A DNA stretch of 64,000 nucleotides, taken from NCBI RefSeq assembly GCF_900115555.1, contig NZ_FOWX01000016.1, positions 48,751-112,750 on the forward strand, read 5' to 3'. The notes beneath the pieces are model-generated. The model was not told the origin of the DNA. It worked only from the letters and a program-made list of their open reading frames with translations, and did no database searches. Position numbers and translations under genes: made by a program. This DNA comes from Pseudomonas borbori (GTDB taxonomy: Bacteria > Pseudomonadota > Gammaproteobacteria > Pseudomonadales > Pseudomonadaceae). Position 1 is the first letter of the stretch. Each line of letters opens with the position of its first letter. Of the stretch, positions 39,269 to 49,150 are shown piece after piece.

Positions 39269-40246
39269 ATGGCCAAGCGTATTCAATTCAGCAGCCACGG
39301 CGGCCCCGACGTCCTCGAGTACCGCGACTACCAGCCAGCCGCACCCGGCCCCCACGAGGTCCGCGTGCAGAACCAGGCGATCGGCCTGAACTTCATCGAC
39401 ACCTATTTCCGCAGCGGCCTGTATCCACCACCGGCCCTGCCGTCGGGCCTGGGCAACGAGGGCGCCGGCATCGTCGAGGCGGTCGGCGCCCAGGTCAGCC
39501 AGTTCCAGGTCGGCGACCGCGTAGCCTACGCCACCGGGCCACTGGGCGCCTACAGCGAGCTGCACGTGCTGCCGGCGAGCAAGCTGGTCAAGCTGCCTGA
39601 CGCGATCAGCTTCGAACAGGCCGCGGCGGTGATGCTCAAGGGCCTGACGGTGCAGTACCTGTTGCGCCAGGTGTTCCCGCTCAAGGGCGGCGAAACCATC
39701 CTGTTCCATGCCGCCGCCGGTGGCGTCGGCTCCTTCGCCTGCCAGTGGGCCAAGGCGCTGGGGGTCAGGCTGATCGGCACCGTCGGTTCGGCCGAGAAAG
39801 CCGCGCGGGCCATGGCGCAGGGCGCCTGGGCGACCATCGATTACAGCCACGAGGACGTGGTCCAGCGCGTACTGGAGCTGACCGACGGGCACAAGTGTCC
39901 GGTGGTCTACGACGGGGTCGGCAAGGACACTTGGGAAATCTCCCTGGACTGCGTCGCCCCGCGCGGCCTGCTGGTCAGCTTCGGCAACGCCTCGGGCGCG
40001 GTGACCGGGGTCAACCTGGGCATCCTTGCGCAGAAGGGCTCGCTGTTCGTCACCCGGCCGACGGTGGCCGGCTACGCCGACACCCCCGAGCGCCTGCAGA
40101 TGATGGCCGACGAACTGTTCGGCATGATCGAAAGCGGTCAACTCAAGGTCGATATCAGCAACCGCTATGCACTCAAGGACGCCGCCGCCGCGCAAGCCGC
40201 CCTGAGCGCCCGGCAGACCACCGGCTCGACCATTCTGTTGCCGTAA
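39269..40246 (+). CDS. qor: NADPH:quinone oxidoreductase
   Basis: The 325-residue zinc-free MDR-family enzyme starts MAKRIQFSSHGGPDVLEYRD and contains the coenzyme loop AAAGGVGSFACQWAKALG and GLNFIDTYFRSGLYP, both diagnostic for Qor (quinone reductase 1). It reduces quinones with NADPH in the cytoplasm. The ATG at 39269 has AAGGAG eight bases before it; the longer frame upstream is not family-like. Divergent from hemF, as in P. aeruginosa. Confidence 0.95.
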   Translation: MAKRIQFSSHGGPDVLEYRDYQPAAPGPHEVRVQNQAIGLNFIDTYFRSGLYPPPALPSGLGNEGAGIVEAVGAQVSQFQVGDRVAYATGPLGAYSELHVLPASKLVKLPDAISFEQAAAVMLKGLTVQYLLRQVFPLKGGETILFHAAAGGVGSFACQWAKALGVRLIGTVGSAEKAARAMAQGAWATIDYSHEDVVQRVLELTDGHKCPVVYDGVGKDTWEISLDCVAPRGLLVSFGNASGAVTGVNLGILAQKGSLFVTRPTVAGYADTPERLQMMADELFGMIESGQLKVDISNRYALKDAAAAQAALSARQTTGSTILLP

Positions 40247-40249
40247 AAC

Positions 40250-40314
40250 GTAGGGTGCGCCGTGCGCACCTGTGTTTCATGCAAGGGCGTTGCGGTGCGC
40301 GCAGCGCACCCTAC
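40250..40314. repeat. REP palindrome GTAGGGTGCGC...GCGCACCCTAC
   Basis: A 65-bp element with 11-bp perfect outer arms and inner GTGCGCAC, filling the 70-bp convergent gap between qor and tsaC, where it could act as a bidirectional terminator. Confidence 0.75.
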
Positions 40315-40316
40315 GG

Positions 40317-40874
40317 TCAGGACGGCCTGATTACATCGCCGCTGATCAGGTCGCGGATCAGACTGGGGTTCTTGCGCCCGCCCAGGGCGCCGCCGAGCAC
40401 CTTGTCCAGTTGCCGCGGGAAGTACTGTTCGACCCGCAGGCGCGAGCGGGCCGCCGGGCGCCCGGCCGGATTGGCCGAGGTCGACACCAGCGGGCCGGTG
40501 AGGGCGCAGAGTTCGCGCACCAGCGGGTGATCACTGACGCGCAGGGCGACGCTGCTGTGCTCGCCGGTGATCCATTCGGGCAGGCGCTGCTGATGCGGCA
40601 CCAGCCAGGTATTGGGCCCCGGCCAGGTGCCGGCCAGGCGCTCTTGCCAGATATCCGGCAGGTCTTCGAGAAGAAAATCAAACTGCTCAATGCTGTCCGC
40701 CACCAGAATCAGGCCCTTGTTCATCGGCCGCTCTTTCAGCGCCAGGAGCCGCTCCACCGCGAGTTCATTCCACGGGTCGCAGCCCAGGCCCCACACCGCC
40801 TCGGTCGGGTAAGCGATTATTCCGCCCTGACGCACCACCCGCGCTGCCTGCTGTATCTGCCAACGGCTAACCAT
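40317..40874 (-). CDS. tsaC: Threonylcarbamoyl-AMP synthase
   Basis: The 185-residue YrdC/Sua5-domain protein makes L-threonylcarbamoyladenylate for the t6A37 modification of ANN-decoding tRNAs. Conserved features are [16 protein letters not shown], the [12 protein letters not shown] loop and [14 protein letters not shown]. Short TsaC type without the Sua5 C-terminal domain. It lies just downstream of dprA on the same strand. Confidence 0.96.
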   Translation of the reverse strand: MVSRWQIQQAARVVRQGGIIAYPTEAVWGLGCDPWNELAVERLLALKERPMNKGLILVADSIEQFDFLLEDLPDIWQERLAGTWPGPNTWLVPHQQRLPEWITGEHSSVALRVSDHPLVRELCALTGPLVSTSANPAGRPAARSRLRVEQYFPRQLDKVLGGALGGRKNPSLIRDLISGDVIRPS

Positions 40875-40916
40875 TCACCACTCTCCCGCCTATGCCTGCC
40901 GCGCAGTGTATCCAAG

Positions 40917-42029
40917 CTAGCGGGCGCGGCCCACCCAGCGTCCGGCTTCGCAGGCGATATGGCCGTCCAGCTCCAGCTCGGTGAGGGCCGCCAGCACCTG
41001 CGACAACGGCCAACCGCTGACCGCCGCCAGGGCTTCGCTGCTGTGCGGCGCCGCATGCAGCAAGTCGAGCAACGGGTGCTCGAAGCCTTGCAGCGGACTC
41101 GCCTCGCTCGCCGACGGCGGTTGCAGCTGCCAGCCGCGCAGCGCTTCGAGAATATGCGCAATGCTTTCCACCAGCACGGCGCCATCGCGGATCAACTGAT
41201 GGCAACCGCGCGCCCCCGGATGGTGGATGGAGCCGGGGATGGCATAGACCTCGCGGCCTTGCTCGGCCGCCAGCCGCGCGGTGATCAGCGAGCCGCTGGA
41301 CGGGCTGGCCTCGACCACCAGCACGCCGAGAGACAGGCCGCTGATGATGCGATTGCGCCGGGGGAAATTGCTCGCATGCGGCGGGCAAGCCAGCGGCAAC
41401 TCGGACACCAGCGCGCCGCCGTGCTCGACTATGTCCGCGGCCAATTGCCGGTGCCGCGCCGGATACAGGCACTGCAAGCCGGTGCCGAGTACCGCGATGG
41501 TCTTGCCCGCCACATCCAAGGCGCCGCGATGGGCGGCGCCGTCAATGCCCAGGGCCAGGCCGCTGGTGATCACAAAGCCGCCGCCAGCCAGGCTGCGGGC
41601 GAAGCTGTGCGCGGTATCCAGCCCGGGACGCGAGGCGCGGCGGCTGCCGACCATGGCCAGTTGCGGCAGCTCGAGCAACCCCGGATCGCCGGCGACGAAC
41701 AGCAGGGGCGGGGCATCGCCGAGCTCGGCGAGCAAGCCCGGGTAAGTGGGGTCGTCCCACATCAACAGATGATGGCGCTCGGCCTCCAGCCAGGCCAGGG
41801 CGGCCGCGGCGTGCTCACGCACCGCGCTGCTGCGCCGCGGCTCGGCGCAGGCGACCGGCAAACCCAGCGCACGCCAGGCACTGGCTGGCGCACTGAGGGC
41901 CGCGGAGGCGCTGTCGAAGGCGCTGAGCAATTTGCGAAAACGCCGCGGGCCAAGCTCCGGCAGGCTGTGCAGGCGCAGGCGGGCTTCGAGTTCGGCAGGG
42001 GAAATGCTATAGCGGGGGCATTGCGCCAT
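40917..42029 (-). CDS. dprA: DNA processing protein DprA (Smf)
   Basis: The 370-residue protein loads RecA on incoming single-stranded DNA during natural transformation. The Rossmann-fold DprA domain is clear: VGSRRASRPGLDTAHSFARS, VITSGLALGIDGAAHRGAL, LGTGLQCLYPARH, FPRRNRIISGLSLGVLVVEA. A C-terminal winged-helix domain (about 305-365) follows. The ATG at 42029 is favoured because AAGGA lies eight bases upstream; an ATG at 42038 would sit on top of that site. Confidence 0.96.
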   Translation of the reverse strand: MAQCPRYSISPAELEARLRLHSLPELGPRRFRKLLSAFDSASAALSAPASAWRALGLPVACAEPRRSSAVREHAAAALAWLEAERHHLLMWDDPTYPGLLAELGDAPPLLFVAGDPGLLELPQLAMVGSRRASRPGLDTAHSFARSLAGGGFVITSGLALGIDGAAHRGALDVAGKTIAVLGTGLQCLYPARHRQLAADIVEHGGALVSELPLACPPHASNFPRRNRIISGLSLGVLVVEASPSSGSLITARLAAEQGREVYAIPGSIHHPGARGCHQLIRDGAVLVESIAHILEALRGWQLQPPSASEASPLQGFEHPLLDLLHAAPHSSEALAAVSGWPLSQVLAALTELELDGHIACEAGRWVGRAR

Positions 42030-42138
42030 GGCGATCATCCTTGATCGGTCGCGCCCGCACGCCTCGAGAGGCTGCGGGCGGCAGGTAGCGGTGCAACAGA
42101 AAAGCCAACCGCGCAAGCGGGTGGCGGGTGGCGGGGCG

Positions 42139-43164
42139 TTACGGGTTACGCACCTTGTCCATCAGCTCGAGAGAGCGGGTGGCGCCAAGGATCAGGCCAT
42201 AGCTGAGCTTCTCGTAGGTGCGGAACACCATCAGCAAGCCGGCCCGCTCATCGGGGATCTTCACCGACTCGCCGGTGACCCGGTCGCGCACGGTTTCGCC
42301 GGTCTTGTAGATCGCCAGCACGTTGCCCTCGGCCAGGCCATCACGCGCGCCCTTGTTCAGGGTGACCACATCGAACTGGCCGATCTGGGTCACGCCACGC
42401 GGGACGTCGAGGATCAGGCCGTTGATTTCGCGGCTCGGCTCGCTGGGCATGAAGGTCGAGGTGATCGCCCGTTCTTCGGTGGCGAACAGGCGGTCGCCGA
42501 GGCGCACTTCCTGGGTCGTACGGGTCAGGTGCATGGTGCCGATATCGCCTTCCTCGGCAACGATCTCGCCGCCGCCGATGTCATCGGCGTTGATCCCGAG
42601 GAACTCCTGGGTGTCCGGATCGACATAGGTTTTACCCTGACGGAAGATGCCGTACACCGGCGCGGCTTCATCGAAAGCCCCACGCGCATAGACCCGATCC
42701 CCGGCCCCACTGACCACACGCTCGGCGTTGCCGGCGACTATATAGGGCGCGCCGGCGAACTGTTCAGGGGTATCGACGATGCGGTTGCTCAGCAGAAAGC
42801 TGTTGATCGCCCCCAGCGGGATGGTCGGAATGGCTTCGGCCATCGGCGTGCTGCGCACTTGCGGCGACAGCTTGATGGTGCCGCGCGACTCGCCGCGGTT
42901 GAGCATCAGGCGCGGCTGACCGTCGATGTAGACCAGGCTGAGCAGGTCGCCGGGATAGATCAGATGAGGGTTTTCCACCTGCGGGTTGGCGTGCCAGATT
43001 TCCGGCCATTTCCACGGTTGGCGGAGAAACCGCCCGGAAATATCCCAGAGGGTATCGCCCTTGACCACGGTATAACGGTCTGGGTGACCGTCCTTGAGTT
43101 GCACTTCGCCCTGGGTCAAGCCGCTAGCGGCAAGCAATAGCAGGGCGAGTAGTGATTTCCTCAT
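42139..43164 (-). CDS. LysM-domain periplasmic protein
   Basis: The 341-residue protein has a signal peptide (MRKSLLALLLLAASGLTQG) and one N-terminal LysM domain (DRYTVVKGDTLWDISGRFLR ... IWHANPQVENPHLIYPGD) that binds peptidoglycan. The remaining 250 residues form an uncharacterised beta-rich region. P. aeruginosa PA0020 is the syntenic relative. Start at 43164 is set by the signal peptide. It is divergent from def. Confidence 0.9.
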   Translation of the reverse strand: MRKSLLALLLLAASGLTQGEVQLKDGHPDRYTVVKGDTLWDISGRFLRQPWKWPEIWHANPQVENPHLIYPGDLLSLVYIDGQPRLMLNRGESRGTIKLSPQVRSTPMAEAIPTIPLGAINSFLLSNRIVDTPEQFAGAPYIVAGNAERVVSGAGDRVYARGAFDEAAPVYGIFRQGKTYVDPDTQEFLGINADDIGGGEIVAEEGDIGTMHLTRTTQEVRLGDRLFATEERAITSTFMPSEPSREINGLILDVPRGVTQIGQFDVVTLNKGARDGLAEGNVLAIYKTGETVRDRVTGESVKIPDERAGLLMVFRTYEKLSYGLILGATRSLELMDKVRNP

Positions 43165-43316
43165 GCGGTGAATCCCTTTATTATGTGCCTTCACGTGGAG
43201 CGCCCTAGCGCCGCGACTAAACCCAGTAGTACTGCGGCGTGAAGCCGTTTTTCAATGCTGCTCATCATCTTAGCAGCGGATTTTGACTTTATTCCACAAG
43301 TGCATCACAAACGCAT

Positions 43317-43823
43317 ATGGCGATTTTAAACATCCTCGAATTTCCCGATCCGCGTCTGCGCACCATCGCCAAGCCGGTGGATGTGGTCGACGACGCCTTG
43401 CGTCAGTTGATCGACGACATGTTCGAAACCATGTACGAAGCCCCCGGCATCGGCCTGGCTGCGACCCAGGTCAACGTACACAAGCGTCTGGTGGTGATGG
43501 ATCTGTCGGAAGACAGAAGCGAGCCGCGGGTGTTCATCAACCCCGAGTTCGAGATCCTCACCGACCAGGTGGACCAGTATCAGGAAGGTTGCCTGTCGGT
43601 GCCGGGCTTCTACGAAAACGTCGACCGCCCGCAAAAAGTCGGGATCAAGGCGCTGGACCGCGATGGCCAACCCTTCGAGCTGATCGCCGAAGGCCTGCTC
43701 GCGGTGTGCATCCAGCACGAATGCGACCACCTCAACGGCAAGCTGTTCGTCGATTACCTGTCCAACCTGAAACGCGACCGCATCAAGAAGAAGCTGGAAA
43801 AGCAACATCGCCAGCAGGCTTGA
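43317..43823 (+). CDS. def: Peptide deformylase
   Basis: The 168-residue metalloenzyme removes formyl groups from nascent proteins. All three motifs are present: GIGLAATQ (from Gly44), EGCLSVPG with the metal-ligand Cys, and QHECDHLNG with two ligand His and catalytic Glu. First gene of def-fmt-rsmB-trkA, but an intrinsic terminator follows it. Confidence 0.98.
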   Translation: MAILNILEFPDPRLRTIAKPVDVVDDALRQLIDDMFETMYEAPGIGLAATQVNVHKRLVVMDLSEDRSEPRVFINPEFEILTDQVDQYQEGCLSVPGFYENVDRPQKVGIKALDRDGQPFELIAEGLLAVCIQHECDHLNGKLFVDYLSNLKRDRIKKKLEKQHRQQA

Positions 43824-43840
43824 ACCACAGCTTGTATAGA

Positions 43841-43870
43841 AGGCTTGCCACGGCAAGCCTTTTTCTTTTC
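43841..43870 (+). terminator. Intrinsic terminator between def and fmt
   Basis: AGGCTTGCC-AC-GGCAAGCCT, a perfect 9-bp stem (43841-43860), followed by TTTTCTTTTC. It should terminate much def transcription before fmt. Confidence 0.88.
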
Positions 43871-43891
43871 CGTAGTGATTAGCGAGAATCC

Positions 43892-44836
43892 ATGTCCGAG
43901 TCTTTGCGCATCGTCTTCGCCGGCACCCCGGAGTTCGCCGCCGAACACCTCAGGGCCCTGCTCGATAGCCCTCACCAGCTCGTTGCGGTGTATAGCCAGC
44001 CGGATCGCCCGGCAGGCCGCGGGCAGAAACTCGCCGCCAGCCCGGTCAAGCAGCTCGCCGTGGCAAACGCCATCCCGGTGTACCAGCCGGCCAGCCTGCG
44101 CACTGAAGAGGCGCAAGCCGAGCTGGCCGCGCTCAAGCCCGACCTGCTGGTGGTGGTGGCCTACGGCCTGATCCTGCCCCAGGCGGTGCTGGATATCCCG
44201 CGTCTGGGCTGCATCAACAGCCACGCCTCGCTGCTGCCGCGCTGGCGCGGTGCCGCGCCGATCCAGCGCGCCATCGAAGCCGGCGACCCCGAGTCCGGGG
44301 TCACCGTGATGCAGATGGAAGCCGGCCTGGACACCGGGCCGATGCTGTTGAAAGTGCGCACGCCGATCACCGCCGACGACACCGGCGGCAGCCTGCACGA
44401 CCGCCTGGCCCGCCTCGGCCCGCAGGCGGTTATCCAGGCCATCGCCGGCCTGGCCGCCGCTACGCTGCACGGCGAAGTGCAGGACGACGGCCTGGCCACC
44501 TACGCACACAAGCTGAACAAGGACGAGGCGCGCCTGGACTGGACACGCCCGGCCGTGCAGCTGGAACGCCTGATCCGCGCCTTCCAGCCCTGGCCGATCT
44601 GCCACAGCACGTTGAATGGCGAAGCCCTGAAGGTGCACGCGGCCGAGCTGGGCGAGGGCAGCGGTGCTCCCGGCACCATCCTGGCGGCCGACAAGCAGGG
44701 CCTGACCGTGGCCTGTGGCCAAGGCGCACTGCGCTTGACCCGCCTGCAATTGCCCGGCGGCAAGGCGCTTGATTTCCGTGAGCTGTACAACAGCCGCCGC
44801 GAGCAGTTCGCCGTCGGCCTGGTGCTCGGTCTATGA
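43892..44836 (+). CDS. fmt: Methionyl-tRNA formyltransferase
   Basis: The 314-residue enzyme formylates initiator Met-tRNA from 10-formyl-tetrahydrofolate. It has [15 protein letters not shown], the catalytic [20 protein letters not shown] (Asn, His) with the downstream Asp in [12 protein letters not shown], and a C-terminal OB-like domain. Overlaps rsmB by 4 bp. Confidence 0.98.
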   Translation: MSESLRIVFAGTPEFAAEHLRALLDSPHQLVAVYSQPDRPAGRGQKLAASPVKQLAVANAIPVYQPASLRTEEAQAELAALKPDLLVVVAYGLILPQAVLDIPRLGCINSHASLLPRWRGAAPIQRAIEAGDPESGVTVMQMEAGLDTGPMLLKVRTPITADDTGGSLHDRLARLGPQAVIQAIAGLAAATLHGEVQDDGLATYAHKLNKDEARLDWTRPAVQLERLIRAFQPWPICHSTLNGEALKVHAAELGEGSGAPGTILAADKQGLTVACGQGALRLTRLQLPGGKALDFRELYNSRREQFAVGLVLGL

Positions 44837-46161
44837 ACCCGCGCCTGGCGGCCGCCCGCGCCCTGGCTGTGGTGCTCAATGGCAAGGCCTCGCTGGGCAG
44901 CAGCCTGCCGCCGCTGCTGGACAGGGTCGAGCAGCGCGACCGCGGCCTGGCCCAGGATCTGGCCTTCGGCACCGCGCGCTGGCAACCGCGCCTGGCCCTG
45001 ATCGCCGACAAACTGCTGCAAAAGCCCTTCAAGGCGGCCGACCGTGACGTCGAGGCGCTGCTGCTGATCGGCCTGTATCAGCTGTTCTATACCCGGATTC
45101 CGGCCCACGCCGCCATCGGCGAGACGGTGGCCTGTGTCGACAAGCTGAAGAAGCCGTCGCTCAAGGGCCTGCTCAATGCCGTGCTGCGCAACGCCCAGCG
45201 CGACAGCGACAGTATCATTGCCAGCCTGGAGCGCGATCCGGTGCTGCATAGCGCCCATCCGCGCTGGCTGCAGAAGGCCCTGAAAGCCCACTGGCCCGAG
45301 CAATGGCAGGCCATCTGCGCGGCCAACAATGCCCATCCGCCACTGATCCTGCGGGTCAATCGGCGCCTGGGCAGCCGCGATGACTACCTGGCCGAACTGC
45401 GCCGGGTCGGCTTCGAGGCCGAGCCCTGCGCCTTCAGCCGCGACGGCATCCGTTTGCTCCAGGCCTGCGACGTCACCACTCTGCCGGGCTTCGCCGCAGG
45501 CTGGGTCAGCGTGCAGGACGAAGCCGCGCAACTGGCCGCCGAGCTGCTCGAACTGGCACCCGGGCAACGAGTGCTGGATGCCTGCTGCGCGCCGGGCGGC
45601 AAGACCTGTCACCTGCTCGAAGCCGAGCCGGCACTGGCCGGCGTGGTGGCAGTGGATCTGGAAGAGAAGCGCCTGGTGCGGGTGCGCGAAAACCTCAGGC
45701 GCCTCAACCTCGACGCCGAGCTGATCGCCGCCGATGGTCGTGATACCGCGGCCTGGTGGGACGGCCAGCCGTTCCAGCGGATTCTGCTCGACGCGCCGTG
45801 CTCGGCGACCGGGGTGATTCGTCGCCATCCGGACATCAAGCTAACCCGCCAGGCCGCGGATATTCCGGCGCTGGCGCAGCTGCAGGGCGAGTTGCTCGAT
45901 GCCCTGTGGCCAACCCTGGAAGTCGGCGGCATCCTGCTGTACGCCACCTGCTCAGTGCTGCCGACGGAAAACAGCGATACCATCGCCGCCTTTCTCGCCC
46001 GCACGCCAAGCGCACGCGAGCTGCAGATAAGCGCCGACTTCGGTCTGCAGCCAGCCCATGGCCGCCAGCTGCTGCCACAAATCGACGGCCATGATGGTTT
46101 CTACTATGCCAAGCTGAGCAAGATCGCCACGTCTCCCCACCCAACAGGAGTGATCGCTTGA
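44833..46161 (+). CDS. rsmB: 16S rRNA m5C967 methyltransferase RsmB (Sun)
   Basis: The 442-residue enzyme has an N-terminal NusB-like RNA-binding domain (about 1-140) and a SAM methyltransferase domain with [32 protein letters not shown] (TCxG/PC motif region) and [10 protein letters not shown], supplying the two catalytic Cys of m5C RNA methyltransferases. It methylates C967 of 16S rRNA. Its stop overlaps trkA by 4 bp. Confidence 0.97.
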   Translation: MNPRLAAARALAVVLNGKASLGSSLPPLLDRVEQRDRGLAQDLAFGTARWQPRLALIADKLLQKPFKAADRDVEALLLIGLYQLFYTRIPAHAAIGETVACVDKLKKPSLKGLLNAVLRNAQRDSDSIIASLERDPVLHSAHPRWLQKALKAHWPEQWQAICAANNAHPPLILRVNRRLGSRDDYLAELRRVGFEAEPCAFSRDGIRLLQACDVTTLPGFAAGWVSVQDEAAQLAAELLELAPGQRVLDACCAPGGKTCHLLEAEPALAGVVAVDLEEKRLVRVRENLRRLNLDAELIAADGRDTAAWWDGQPFQRILLDAPCSATGVIRRHPDIKLTRQAADIPALAQLQGELLDALWPTLEVGGILLYATCSVLPTENSDTIAAFLARTPSARELQISADFGLQPAHGRQLLPQIDGHDGFYYAKLSKIATSPHPTGVIA

Positions 46162-47531
46162 AAATCATCATTCTCGGCGCCGGTCAGGTCGGCGGCACCC
46201 TGGCGGAACACCTGGCCAGCGAGGCCAACGACATCACCGTGGTCGACACCGACGGCGACCGCCTGCGCGACCTCGGCGACCGCCTGGATATCCGCACCGT
46301 GCAGGGCCGTGGCTCCTTTCCCACGGTGCTGCGCCAGGCCGGTGCGGACGATGCCGACATGCTGATCGCGGTGACCAACAGCGACGAGGTCAACATGATC
46401 GCCTGCCAGGTCGCCTACAGCCTGTTCCACACCCCGACCAAGATCGCCCGGGTGCGCGAGGCCGCCTACCTGACCCGCTCCGGCCTGTTCTGCAACGAGT
46501 CGATCCCGGTCGACGTGCTGATCAGCCCGGAACAGGTGGTGACCAACTACATCAAGCGCCTGATCGAATACCCCGGCGCCCTGCAGGTGATCGACTTCGC
46601 CGAGGGCAAAGCCCAACTGGTGGCCGTGCGCGCCTATTACGGCGGCCCGCTGGTCGGCCAGCAACTGCGCCAGCTGCGCGAGCACATGCCCAATGTCGAC
46701 ACCCGGGTGGCGGCGATCTTCCGCCGCAACCGGCCGATCATTCCCCATGGCGACACCGTGATCGAGGCCGACGACGAGGTGTTCTTCATCGCCGCCAAGG
46801 GCCATATCCGTGCGGTGATGAGCGAGATGCGCCGCCTGGAAGTCAGCTACAAGAAGGTGGTGATCGCCGGCGGCGGGCATATCGGCGAGCGCCTGGCCGA
46901 GGCCATCGAGAGCCGCTACCAGGTGAAGATCATCGAGATGAACCCGGCGCGCTGCCGCTACCTCTCGGAAAACCTCGACAGCACCGTGGTCCTGCAGGGC
47001 AGCGCCTCGGACAAGGACCTGCTGGTCGAGGAGAACATCAGCGATGCCGACATCTTCCTCGCCCTGACCAACGACGACGAGGCCAACATCATGTCGTCGC
47101 TGCTGGCCAAGCGCCTCGGCGCGCGCAAGGTGATGACCCTGATCAACAACCCGGCCTACGTCGACCTGGTCCAGGGCGGCGAGATCGATATCGCCATCAG
47201 CCCGCAGCTGGCCACCATCGGCACCCTGCTGACCCACGTGCGCCGCGGCGATATCGTCAGCGTGCACTCGTTGCGCCGCGGCGCCGCCGAAGCCATCGAG
47301 GCCATCGCCCACGGCGACGCCAAGTCGAGCAAGGTGGTCGGCCGCGCCATCCAGGACATCCCGCTGCCGCCGGGCACCACCATAGGTGCGATCATCCGCG
47401 CCGAGGAAGTGCTGATCGCCCACGACGCCACGGTGATCGAATCCGGCGACCACGTGATCCTGTTCCTGGTAGACAAGAAGTACATTCGCGATGCCGAACG
47501 GCTGTTCCAGGTCGGCCTGACGTTTTTTTGA
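46158..47531 (+). CDS. trkA: Trk potassium uptake regulatory NAD-binding protein
   Basis: The 457-residue peripheral membrane protein gates the TrkH/TrkG potassium channel. It contains two RCK units, each with a Rossmann domain ([18 protein letters not shown] at the start; [17 protein letters not shown] at about 235) and a TrkA-C domain. Full length. A poly-T run (TTTTTTT) and a REP element follow its stop. Confidence 0.98.
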   Translation: MKIIILGAGQVGGTLAEHLASEANDITVVDTDGDRLRDLGDRLDIRTVQGRGSFPTVLRQAGADDADMLIAVTNSDEVNMIACQVAYSLFHTPTKIARVREAAYLTRSGLFCNESIPVDVLISPEQVVTNYIKRLIEYPGALQVIDFAEGKAQLVAVRAYYGGPLVGQQLRQLREHMPNVDTRVAAIFRRNRPIIPHGDTVIEADDEVFFIAAKGHIRAVMSEMRRLEVSYKKVVIAGGGHIGERLAEAIESRYQVKIIEMNPARCRYLSENLDSTVVLQGSASDKDLLVEENISDADIFLALTNDDEANIMSSLLAKRLGARKVMTLINNPAYVDLVQGGEIDIAISPQLATIGTLLTHVRRGDIVSVHSLRRGAAEAIEAIAHGDAKSSKVVGRAIQDIPLPPGTTIGAIIRAEEVLIAHDATVIESGDHVILFLVDKKYIRDAERLFQVGLTFF

Positions 47532-47551
47532 ACCCCGACGTTTTTCTGAGC

Positions 47552-47630
47552 GTAGGAGCGGGCCATGCCCGCGAAGCTCTTGGGTTGCCCGGCTCGCGGA
47601 CAAGGAACTAGGCGTTCCCCCCGCTCCTAC
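47552..47630. repeat. REP element between trkA and TPR gene
   Basis: GTAGGAGCGGG (47552) and CCGCTCCTAC (ending 47630) bracket GGCATGCCCGCGAA-type inner complementarity; same family as the copy before trpB (27231). Confidence 0.78.
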
Positions 47631-47641
47631 TCGGAGGTTTT

Positions 47642-47965
47642 ATGCTCGAATCCCTGGAAAAAATGCTGGCCAAGGGCGTGGACAACGCCCTGTTGCGCTT
47701 CGGCCTGGGCAAGGGCTATCTGGATACGGGCGAGCCGGCGCGCGCCGCCGAACACCTGCAGCGCTGCGTCGAGTTCGACCCCAAGTATTCGGCCGCCTGG
47801 AAGCTGCTGGGCAAGGCGCTGCTGGCCGCCGAGCAACCACTGGCGGCCCGCCAGGCCTGGGAGCAGGGCCTGCAAGCCGCGCGCGAGCATGGCGACAAGC
47901 AGGCGGAAAAGGAAATGACGGTATTCCTGCGCAAGCTGGACAAACACCAGCCGCAAGCCGAGTAG
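47642..47965 (+). CDS. Small tetratricopeptide-repeat protein
   Basis: The 107-residue product consists of about two to three TPR helices (ALLRFGLGKGYLDTGEPARA, then FDPKYSAAWKLLGKALLA) with a charged tail. It lacks a signal peptide, so it is cytoplasmic. CGGAGG lies upstream. The syntenic P. aeruginosa gene PA0015 is of unknown function. TPRs mediate protein-protein contacts; no partner is evident. Confidence 0.85.
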   Translation: MLESLEKMLAKGVDNALLRFGLGKGYLDTGEPARAAEHLQRCVEFDPKYSAAWKLLGKALLAAEQPLAARQAWEQGLQAAREHGDKQAEKEMTVFLRKLDKHQPQAE

Positions 47966-48000
47966 CTCACCAGCCGTGGATCACCCGGCTTGCGCCGCCG

Positions 48001-48660
48001 TCAGACTCGGGAAGACAGCGCTGCGCGCCTGGGCACGGCCCGGGCGATGGCGCTGAGCAGCATGCCGTAGAGCGGCACGAACAGCAGCAGGCTGACCGCC
48101 AGCTTGATCGCATAATCCACGCTGGCGATCTCGATCCAGTGCTCGGCCATGAACGGGTCGCTGCTGTGCCAGAAGGCGATGGAGAAGAAGGCGAAAGTAT
48201 CCAGCAGGTTGCCCAGTAGCGTCGAGGCGGCTGGCGCCAGCCACCATTGGCGCAGGTTGCGCAGGCGGTCGAATACCTGGATATCCAGCAGTTGCCCGAG
48301 GACATAGGCGAGGAAGCTGGCCAGGGCGATACGGGCGACGAACAGGTTGAACTCCTGCAAGGCGGCAAGGCCGGCGAAACTGCCGCTCTGGAACAGTACG
48401 GACACCCCATAAGAGGCGATCAGCGCCGGCAGCATGACCCGGGCGATCACCTGGCGCGCCGGGCCTTTACCGAGCAGGCGCACGGTCAGGTCGGTGGCCA
48501 GGAAGATAAACGGAAAGCTGAACGCACCCCAGGTGGTCTGCCAGCCGAACAGACTCATGGGCAACTGCACCAGGTAGTTGCTGGCAATGATGATCAGCAT
48601 GTGAAAGGCGATCAGGCCGGCCAGAGCCGGGCGCCAGATCGTCGCAGGGAGCGTTGGCAT
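48001..48660 (-). CDS. yhhQ: Queuosine-precursor transporter YhhQ
   Basis: The 219-residue protein has six membrane helices and belongs to the VUT/COG1738 family. It carries FHMLIIIASNYLVQLPMSLFGWQTTWGAFSFPFIFLATDLTVR-like sequence early and LLGNLLDTFAFFSIAFW centrally, both conserved in YhhQ, which imports preQ0/preQ1 for salvage into queuosine tRNA modification. A preQ1-I riboswitch covers its ribosome-binding site, strongly supporting the substrate class. AAGGA lies six bases before the ATG. Confidence 0.93.
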   Translation of the reverse strand: MPTLPATIWRPALAGLIAFHMLIIIASNYLVQLPMSLFGWQTTWGAFSFPFIFLATDLTVRLLGKGPARQVIARVMLPALIASYGVSVLFQSGSFAGLAALQEFNLFVARIALASFLAYVLGQLLDIQVFDRLRNLRQWWLAPAASTLLGNLLDTFAFFSIAFWHSSDPFMAEHWIEIASVDYAIKLAVSLLLFVPLYGMLLSAIARAVPRRAALSSRV

Positions 48661-48663
48661 GAC

Positions 48664-48703
48664 GGGTCCTTTTTCAATGAGATGGGGTTAGGGAACCCAT
48701 TGC
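48664..48703 (-). promoter_or_regulatory. preQ1-I riboswitch upstream of yhhQ
   Basis: On the minus strand the leader forms stem P1 (AUGGG with CCCAU) enclosing loop UUCCCUAAC, followed by an A-rich tail AUUGAAAAAGGACC. UCC in the loop can pair with GGA of the tail to give the pseudoknot stem P2, which contains the Shine-Dalgarno AAGGA. This layout parallels the Thermoanaerobacter tengcongensis aptamer (CUGGG loop CCCCAG then A-rich AAGG). Ligand binding would sequester the ribosome-binding site and switch off the transporter. The 48704-48787 remainder of the leader shows nothing further. Confidence 0.75.
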
Positions 48704-48787
48704 CGCGGCGGGGGAACTATCAACCGCGCGGCATTCTAGCGTTTTCTTGACCGCCAGGATAAGTTTTTATGCGCCGCGGACGGCGTG

Positions 48788-49051
48788 TCAGCGCTCGATG
48801 AAGCGCAGGCCGATACCCTCGGCGTCGACCCGCATCACTTCCATCTGCAGCACCGGTGCCTCGATCGGCAGGTCCTGCACCTGGCCCGTGACTAGCGTGC
48901 CCTGGGGCAGGGCCAGCAGATCCGGGTGTTTGACGTAGACACCACCATCGGAAAGGTCGCGGGTCTGCGCCACCACTTCACCGAAACTCGGGTGGCAGAT
49001 CTTGATCCGGCACTTCATCGAGGTACGTGGATGCTGGCGCTGACTGGGCAT
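48788..49051 (-). CDS. PilZ-domain protein
   Basis: The 87-residue single-domain protein carries the c-di-GMP-binding motifs RQHPRTSMKCR (RxxxR) and DLSDGGVYVKH (D/NxSxxG). It is the syntenic relative of the P. aeruginosa PilZ gene at PA0012. It probably binds c-di-GMP and acts on a partner protein. Monocistronic with its own start at 49051. Confidence 0.9.
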   Translation of the reverse strand: MPSQRQHPRTSMKCRIKICHPSFGEVVAQTRDLSDGGVYVKHPDLLALPQGTLVTGQVQDLPIEAPVLQMEVMRVDAEGIGLRFIER

Positions 49052-49150
49052 AGCGGTGACCGTCCTTAGCAGGGGAGGTGCAATTAATAGCGCAACTTTC
49101 TGGAAAAACCGAGCGACAATGCGCTCAAGGCGCCGATCGGACGCCTCGCT

